Shown: positions 58,071-64,000 of the stretch, one piece after another | Position numbering within the stretch: the first letter of the stretch is position 1 | Layout of the letters: every line of letters starts with the position of its first letter | Assembly: GCA_033961575.1 (NCBI GenBank) | Contig: CM066735.1 | Span: 91,457,449-91,521,448, forward strand | Source of the DNA: Aselliscus stoliczkanus | Lineage: Eukaryota > Chordata > Mammalia > Chiroptera > Hipposideridae | Direction of reading: 5' to 3' | DNA length: 64,000 nucleotides | Notes under the pieces: generated by a model | The model's database searches: none | What the model was told of the DNA's origin: nothing | The model's input: the letters and a program-made list of their open reading frames with translations, nothing else | Position numbers and translations under genes: made by a program

Positions 58071-59407
58071 CTTTTGGAAAGGGGGGGGGCGATGGGTGGC
58101 AAATGGGTGAAAAAGATGGTTACCTCTTGGCAAGGAGTTTGGACTCGAGCAGGCAGCGGGAACTCTTCCTACAAAGTGATCCGTGGAAGAAGGAAAAAGA
58201 AATCCCACAGCAGGGTGTTCCTTTGGGCTTCTCCTGGCAGCAAGTTACCTGCGAGGTGCAGAGGTCGCTTGGTTTAGGCACGTCTGGGAGAAAACCCCAA
58301 ACTGGTTGTCTGCCCAGGCACGTGCACTTTTACAATTTTAGATTCTTCCAGTGACTTTCTATAGAAAGTGGTGTTTTATAAAGGTGATATACAGAAGGTT
58401 TCCTGGCAGGGAAAGCCAACGTGTAACAGGCTTACACATGGGAGGAATCACTGGGAATAGAGCCTGTACTACTGAATTAGACTGGATTTAGAACGTTGGG
58501 GGTCAGAGTTTAGACAACTTGATGTTTAGAAAGTGGATTAAAAGTTTTGAGGATTCCTGTACAGTCTTCAGCTACCATATAAATGCTATTCAAATAATCA
58601 TTTTAAAAATAATCACTCCGTAATTCTGAACTGTTCCTTATTGAGTAGTTTTTACCAAGATTAATTTTTTAAGATTAAGCTATAAAAAAAAAAAATTAAG
58701 CCCTTAAATTACGATTTAGTTTCTTACTTATTTGTCACTGAAGTTGAAGGAAACTGAAGAGATATCTGCAATGGCACACATACAAGTTCTGGTACACGAA
58801 GGAGACCTCCCAGTCAGATTTCAATGGGCCGCTATAAATTATCTCATTCGAATTACCATCATTTTCCATGGCAACAGTGGCTTCAGTTACCGCAGGACAG
58901 CACAAGATATAAAGCCCATGGCATATCCACCAACCAAGAAAAAAAGCATTCTTATCACCCCACTAAGCCCCTCCTGGCCCTCAACATTGAAACTCCCAAC
59001 TTTATCAAGACTCAAAGTAATTGTGCACGCTGCTTGCTCAATCCTTACCAGGAAACCTGTATACAAGAAATTGTCATAGAATCAAGGAGTCCAATAGCTG
59101 GAAAAATCCGATAGGTCCAGCTTCCATCTGCACACAGAGCCTATCCTTCAGTCACTCAATAACATAAAAATTGTGAAAAAATCCCTAGACATAAGTGTTT
59201 GGTTTCAGGAGTTCTGATAGAGCACATAAAAATAATGACATTCCCTGCTGTATGTTATTTGAATACAAAACCTCCTTAGAACAAGGTTGTATACTTTTTG
59301 TACTTCTGATAAAAAAAGATAAATTCAAGAGAAAACAATAAGCAAGTATGAAACTCAGTTGGGATGAAGAAAATAATCTAAAGACAGTTATTAAAACTGA
59401 GACTTCC
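58071..59407. other. Upstream flank, no gene called
   Basis: CpG density falls after 58.07 kb. A plus-strand open frame at 58732-59079 (115 codons) has no recognisable domain. The right end holds the left duplication of the next SINE. Confidence 0.5.
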
Positions 59408-59500
59408 GCGCTGGCTTGGGAAGCCAGCGGCCCCGGTTCGGTCCCACATATGAGGGCCAGTGACACTGCCCTCAAAAAAACAAACAAACAATAAAAACCT
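59408..59500 (+). repeat. tRNA-derived SINE, short form, 5'-truncated
   Basis: Begins at 'gcgctggcttgggaagccag', missing about 45 bp with the A box. A perfect 10-bp duplication, tgagacttcc, flanks it (59398-59407; 59501-59510). A second example of 5' truncation typical of L1-mediated insertion. Confidence 0.93.
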
Positions 59501-59510
59501 TGAGACTTCC

Positions 59511-60980
59511 TCCTCTTGCAAAAATTTGGGTTTCTGATACTTTAAAATGTGTGTCTACACTATGAGTACAACCACAAAAAAAAATCGTACATGTATAAAG
59601 ATGAGAGCCAGCGGAGAACACAGGAAAATAAAGTTTGATTAGCTGATGTGACTAGGATAGGGGTGAATTTTTTCTTTTATTTTGGTTTACCTAAATTGTA
59701 TACTTGGATACCAACTATAATATTTTTAAAAAAACTGAATATGATATTTTGTGTTTCAGGGTTGATGCTTGGATTAGACTGGTCCCTGGGGAAATAAATC
59801 ATGTAATGGAAGGGCTCCTCCTCTATAGGGAAGTGCTTTCCTAACCACCAGCCTGGAAGAACACTAGCCCTCTTTTGTGTACTAGTCTTTCTTATCTCTC
59901 ACCCTGGTTAGTGCTTTATGGTTTGGAAATGACCTATTGAGGGGAATAAAAACCTTAAAATGTTTAGAAAAGAATCCGCTACTCTCAAAGACTAATCTTT
60001 ATGTTAGATTAATTTAAAACACAGTTGTCTCCGTCATAAAAAACTAAAAATTCATTTGCAACCTTCTAGCTCTTCTACTTATGAACTGCAAGGCCTAAGG
60101 AGCTAAACTGATCTCTCTAAGTCTGTTTCCTCATCTATAAAGGGCAAGAATACCTGTGCTGTACTGACTGGCAGTTGTTAGAAGGTTCAAATGTGTATCT
60201 ATCATGAATACGGTTTATTAACTGTTATGCAAAGTAAATTATTAGTAATCCCACCCTGATCCTACTTCTCAGGAATATTGTTAGGAAACGGGGTCTTTAT
60301 GACTTAGAATGAATGACAAGTATAAGACATCTCCTAGGAGAAAGACAGAGTCAAGGAATCAATCATAGGATTTTATTTACTGGAAAGAGCCTAAGATATC
60401 TTTGAGTTCAAACTCCTCATGTTACAGATGAAGAAATTAAGGCAAAGAAAGCCAGTATGTCTTGTCCAACGTTATTCAGTAAATTGGTGGCAAAATTGTG
60501 GCAATGACCCATGCTGCCCACGGATGATTTTGTCAGTTCTGGCAATATTGGGGTGGTTGGACTTGGTAGCATGGAGCTTCAATTACCTTAAAAAATATAT
60601 ATATATATATTTTAAAACTCTGATATTTTTCAAAAACATTAAAAATCAAAACAGTTGGGGAAGTGGAAAAATGGAAGCAAGTTAAAGGAATCATTGATTT
60701 TATACCATTTACTTGAACCAATTAGTGACCCTTATTTAAGTTTCCTACTCTTCATTCTGAGAATAGTCATCATGTATTTATTTAATATTTAAGGATATAT
60801 TTTAAATATGTAATACATTCCATGTTGTAGTCTCCTAAAGAAACCAAAGGGTTATACCATGACAATATCCCTCTGTCTCTCGACAACTTGGTGGTAGTCT
60901 ATTCAGGGCGGGAGCAAATGCATAGATACATGGGATACTTTGATGGCAGTGCTCAATTTACATTTAAAAGATGAATCTGG
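59511..60980. other. Upstream flank with MIR traces; no gene
   Basis: A sense MIR remnant at about 60055-60220 includes 'gtctgtttcctcatctataa', and an antisense MIR-like trace near 60405-60500 includes 'cctcatgttacagatgaaga'. A (TA)n run lies near 60595-60610. Confidence 0.55.
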
Positions 60981-61123
60981 GGCCGAGTGGCCCGGTGGTT
61001 GGGCGCTGGCTTGGGAGGCAGGCGGCCCCGGTTCCGGTCCCACATGTGAGGGCAAGTGACACTGCCCTCAAAAAAATAAATAAATAAATAAAAAGGAAGA
61101 GAACGTTTTTTAAAAAAATAAAA
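60981..61123 (+). repeat. tRNA-derived SINE, short form, extended tail
   Basis: Short SINE with a slightly shortened start (ggccgagtggcccggtggtt) and a long A-rich (AAAT)n tail. A perfect 15-bp duplication, aaaagatgaatctgg, flanks it (60966-60980; 61124-61138). Confidence 0.95.
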
Positions 61124-61138
61124 AAAAGATGAATCTGG

Positions 61139-62207
61139 TCACAGAAGCCCAAGTAGTGCAACAGTGTGATAGTTGTGGGCTTTGAGAAAGTGAGCTTCAA
61201 TTTTTACTAATACCTAGTCCTAATTCTCAGAATGATCCAACTATCTTCTTCAAGTCTTTAGAGTATCAAACACTTATAAGCAGAAGCACTTGAAAATCAA
61301 GATGCTGACTGATGCCTGGGAGGTGAAATGATACAGTTAACTCAAAAGAAAGAGACCCGGTCTCACGTTTGAGCACTCCTATTTTTGGCTTGTTGCTTAC
61401 ACTGTACTTCAAATATTTCATAAAGGTGGCCATTCTCTTTGGCCAATTTCACACCCAAAGAATTGTCAGGCAAATTAACATTTGTTAATATGGCAGGATT
61501 TTTTTTTTTAACTTACTTTATGACTGGATAGAAAGGATTTCCTTTTTCTGTCAAAAGAAAAAAAACTTTTATGCTTGGAATTTAAAAAGAATTTCTATAA
61601 AGCCTTTCTGAAAAGATGGACTCACTGTGGATTTCAGTGTTTTATTTTATGATGCTTCATTGCCTGAAAAGTCCATTCCTTATACAGAAAGATAAGGAAA
61701 GTTCCCAAGGAAGGGTCAATTCCATGAAGCCTATTTATCTTCAATTCAGGTCATTTTTCTATAGGCTTTTTTTTTAAAAAGAAAAAAAAAAAACACCAAT
61801 CCCTTTGAAGGACCCTAAGCATTGTTAGACTTTATTGGTCCTGAATGTTGCTATCACAGGAAGCTAGGACAGAGCTAAATTATTTTTTCTACCACATGGA
61901 GGCATTGAACAACCATGTGATTTTCAAAATTTAAAAGACTTGATAAGAGTCTAATGCTTTCTCAGGCATGGGTAAAAAAGTTTGTTTGATGTCGACAAAT
62001 GGATAATGCTTAGTATGAAAGCGTGCTCCTCAATTTATAATTTAGCATTTCCTCTGTAGGACCTATTCTCTAAACAAACTAGCCTTCTTCAACCTCCTAT
62101 ACACTGATAACACAGGGACAGACTATGTTGGAATATACTGGATTGCTGTGTGAGCAGTTTGGTCTATTAGTCTCTGAAAAACCTTCCTTCTTCTTTGAAT
62201 TTGACTT
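61139..62207. other. Upstream flank, no gene
   Basis: AT-rich, no recognised repeat or coding block. Confidence 0.45.
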
Positions 62208-62805
62208 TTTTTTTTTTTAAGATTTTATTGGGGGATTGGGGGAAGGGAACAATGTTGGGGAATTGGGAGAGGGGACTGACCAAGTTGTTGTTCTTCAATC
62301 TGTAGGCAGCTCGTGGCCTCTAAGCTCAAGGTACCGAGTTAAGTCTTTGTTGCAGGTGGGCATAGCCACCATCCCATGGGGAAGTTGAACCAGCAGACTT
62401 GTTTGTAAGAGTGCATGCTCTATCCACTGAGCCATTCGGGTGGCAGCTCAGCTCAAGATGCCAAGTTCAGTCTTTTTTTTTTTTTTTTTTTTAGAGGGCA
62501 GTGTCACTGGGCCCCACATGTGGGATCCAAACCGGGGCCGCTGGCGTCCCAAGCCACAGCTCTTAACCACCGCACCACTCAGCCAGCCCCAAGTTCAGTC
62601 TTAGTTGCAGGTGGGCACAGCCCACGGTTGAACAGGCAATCTTGTTTTTACACCAGCTGAGCCATCCTGCCACCTGTTGGCAGCTCAGGGACAGCTCAGC
62701 TAGGACGCAGCGTTCACTAGCCCATGTGGGATCCAACCGGTGGCCCTGTTGCTCAGAGCACGCGCTCTAAGCCAGCTCTTAACCAACTGAGCCACTCAGA
62801 CAGCC
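62208..62805 (-). repeat. tRNA-derived SINE, composite multi-unit form, antisense, with nested SINE
   Basis: Same family as 42885-43394, reverse orientation. From the right: a head with B-like 'accggttggatcccac', a second unit with 'gctgagccatcctgccacct' (antisense), a third with 'atccactgagccattcgggt' (antisense), then 'ccccaataaaatctt' and the A-tail on the minus strand. A short-form SINE is inserted between units (62475-62588). No clean flanking duplication seen. Confidence 0.9.
62475..62588 (-). repeat. tRNA-derived SINE, short form, nested in composite SINE
   Basis: Short SINE in reverse inserted into the composite element; a perfect 14-bp duplication, ccaagttcagtctt, flanks it (62461-62474; 62589-62602). 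It gives relative age: short-form insertions post-date this composite copy. Confidence 0.96.
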
Positions 62806-63264
62806 CACTTTACATTTTTCAGTTTACTGAAATTTGAAAGAATGAAATAGTAGGGAACAATTACTTCAATTCCACACTCCTAATTATCAATTGTGACACT
62901 TTTAAAAATAAACATCAACTTCCCCACAGGTCCATGATATGGCAAATCTATAGTCAAGGATCCAGTTTTGAATCCAAAATTTATTTCAACAATTGCAAAC
63001 CCCAGAAGCAATCGGCAGCAAAGATAATAATTTGGACTTGTGAACGTACGAGCCAAGTTCTGTCTTTGCAGCAGACAATTCTCATGTCTTAGCCCCAAAT
63101 CAATTAATCAACAAATATTTATTAATTGCCTTGTGTGTGCTAAGCACAGTGCTAGGTGCTGTGGCAGATGTAAAGAAGCCTAAGAGATACTCTCTGGCCT
63201 CCAGCAAGGGCTGGAAGGACAAGTAGGATTTGGGAGGATACAGAGGCATTCCCAGGCACTGAAA
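62806..63264. other. Upstream flank, no gene
   Basis: Contains an old-repeat word set at about 63095-63210 (caacaaatatttattaattg ... gctaagcacagtgctaggtg), possibly L2-related. No coding sequence. Confidence 0.5.
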
Positions 63265-63460
63265 TGACATTTAAAAAAATATGGGAAAAAAAAAGATATG
63301 GGAAAATAACTATGTATAGTGACAGGTGGGTACTAGACTAATCAGAGGGATCACTTCATAAATTATATAAATGTCTAAACCACTACTCTATACACCTGAA
63401 AATAATATAAAATAATATTGAATGTTAAGTATAACTGAAAAATAATAAAACATTTTTAAA
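63265..63460 (+). mobile_element. L1-type 3' UTR fragment
   Basis: 'tagtgacaggtgggtactag', 'tcagagggatcacttcataa' and 'ctctatacacctgaaaataa' followed by an A-rich end form a 5'-truncated sense L1 3' terminus. Confidence 0.75.
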
Positions 63461-63535
63461 AAGAAAATTTTAGGTAGTTTTTAAATTCACTTTTAAAAAG
63501 AAAAATAAAATAAATTAAAAAAATGATATAGGGAA

Positions 63536-63644
63536 TGGGCCAGCCGAGTGGCACAGTGGTTAAGCGCTGGCTTGGGAAGCCAGCGGCCCCGGTTCAGTCC
63601 CACATGTGAGGGCCAATGACACTGCCCTCTTAAAAAAAAAAAAA
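63536..63644 (+). repeat. tRNA-derived SINE, short form
   Basis: Standard short SINE (gggccagccgagtggcacag ... cactgccctc). A perfect 11-bp duplication, gatatagggaa, flanks it (63525-63535; 63645-63655). Confidence 0.95.
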
Positions 63645-63734
63645 GATATAGGGAAACATCAAGCTCAATATATTTTATTACTAAAATATAAATACATATA
63701 AATTATAAAATATTTTATAGTAAAAACTAAAAGA

Positions 63735-64000
63735 GGGCCAGCCGAGTGGCGCATTGGTTAAGAGCTGGCTTGGGATGCCAGCGGCCGCAGTTCGGATCCC
63801 ACATATGAGGGCCAGTGACACTGCCCTCTATAGCTAATAACAGCTCCACCTGGAGCTGGGCTGCGAGACCCGGCAATGGTGTAGGCTGCAGCCCCTGCAG
63901 CAATGGGCTGCCAATAGCTGCGGTGAGTGACCATCCAGAGGCATGAGACCGATCTGCCTCACCCCGGAAGAGCACAATAATAATACCAACATGGGCCAGT
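63735..64000 (+). repeat. tRNA-derived SINE, long form, cut by window edge
   Basis: Long-form copy with a head nearly identical to the short form, then 'ctctatagctaataacagct ccacctggagctgggctg', body units and 'gaagagcacaataataatac', running off the right edge. It shows directly that short and long forms share the same head up to 'cactgccctct'. Confidence 0.95.

Noticed and set aside
56747..58354. Very long open frames (up to 451 codons) on both strands in the promoter CpG island
   Set aside because: Several overlapping frames on both strands, proline/arginine/glycine-rich, explained by few stop codons in GC-rich DNA; they cross exon 1, intron 1 and the promoter.
58732..59114. 115-codon plus-strand frame as an upstream gene
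   Set aside because: No recognisable domain, overlapping frame in another register, no splice or promoter logic, not in the CpG island.

Overview
This is mammalian nuclear DNA. It holds the 5' part of one recognisable protein gene, UBE2E1 (ubiquitin-conjugating E2 enzyme E1, UBCH6), on the minus strand; the rest is intron and upstream flank filled with interspersed repeats. Identification is firm: the exon at 56384-56568 encodes the UBE2E1 N-terminus (residues 1-50 plus two bases of codon 51), and the exon at 51989-52039 continues in phase with the start of the UBC fold, reading ADITLD, which distinguishes UBE2E1 from UBE2E2/E3 (AEITLD). Both exons have good splice signals. A non-coding first exon (donor after 57653) lies in a CpG-island promoter at about 56.7-58.1 kb. 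The remaining exons, including the one with the catalytic cysteine, were not found and should lie beyond position 1, so 1-51988 is read as part of one very long intron.

Layout, following transcription from high to low coordinates: 58.1-64.0 kb is upstream flank with SINEs and old LINE/MIR pieces; 56.7-58.1 kb is the promoter CpG island and exon 1; 56.4-56.6 kb is exon 2; 52.15-53.15 kb is a second, intragenic CpG island just upstream of exon 3, a candidate alternative or antisense promoter; 52.0 kb is exon 3; 47.7-52.0 kb is intron almost free of recognisable repeats; 1-47.7 kb is repeat-rich intron.

The striking content is a young tRNA-derived SINE population with clean target-site duplications, in four related architectures: a short head-only form of about 95 bp plus A-rich tail (14 copies), a long form of about 420-450 bp (4 copies), a multi-unit form of about 500 bp (2 copies), and one copy of about 185 bp with a different head. 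The last three end in AATAAA plus a TCTT-like signal and A-tail (T+ SINE organisation). The sequences resemble SINEs I associate with horseshoe-bat relatives (Rhinolophoidea), so a yinpterochiropteran bat is my leading guess; a colugo is a less likely alternative. A 218-bp piggyBac-type MITE with TTAA duplications and 42-bp inverted repeats, and a 220-bp mariner-type MITE that still encodes the last residues of a transposase, also fit a bat but are not proof.

Older mammalian repeats include L1 and HAL1 pieces, L2, MIR, MER20, MER5A and two Tigger1 deletion derivatives. I found no tRNA or rRNA gene, CRISPR array, virus, or undescribed multi-gene system. Most open reading frames are antisense SINE readings or stop-poor CpG-island sequence.
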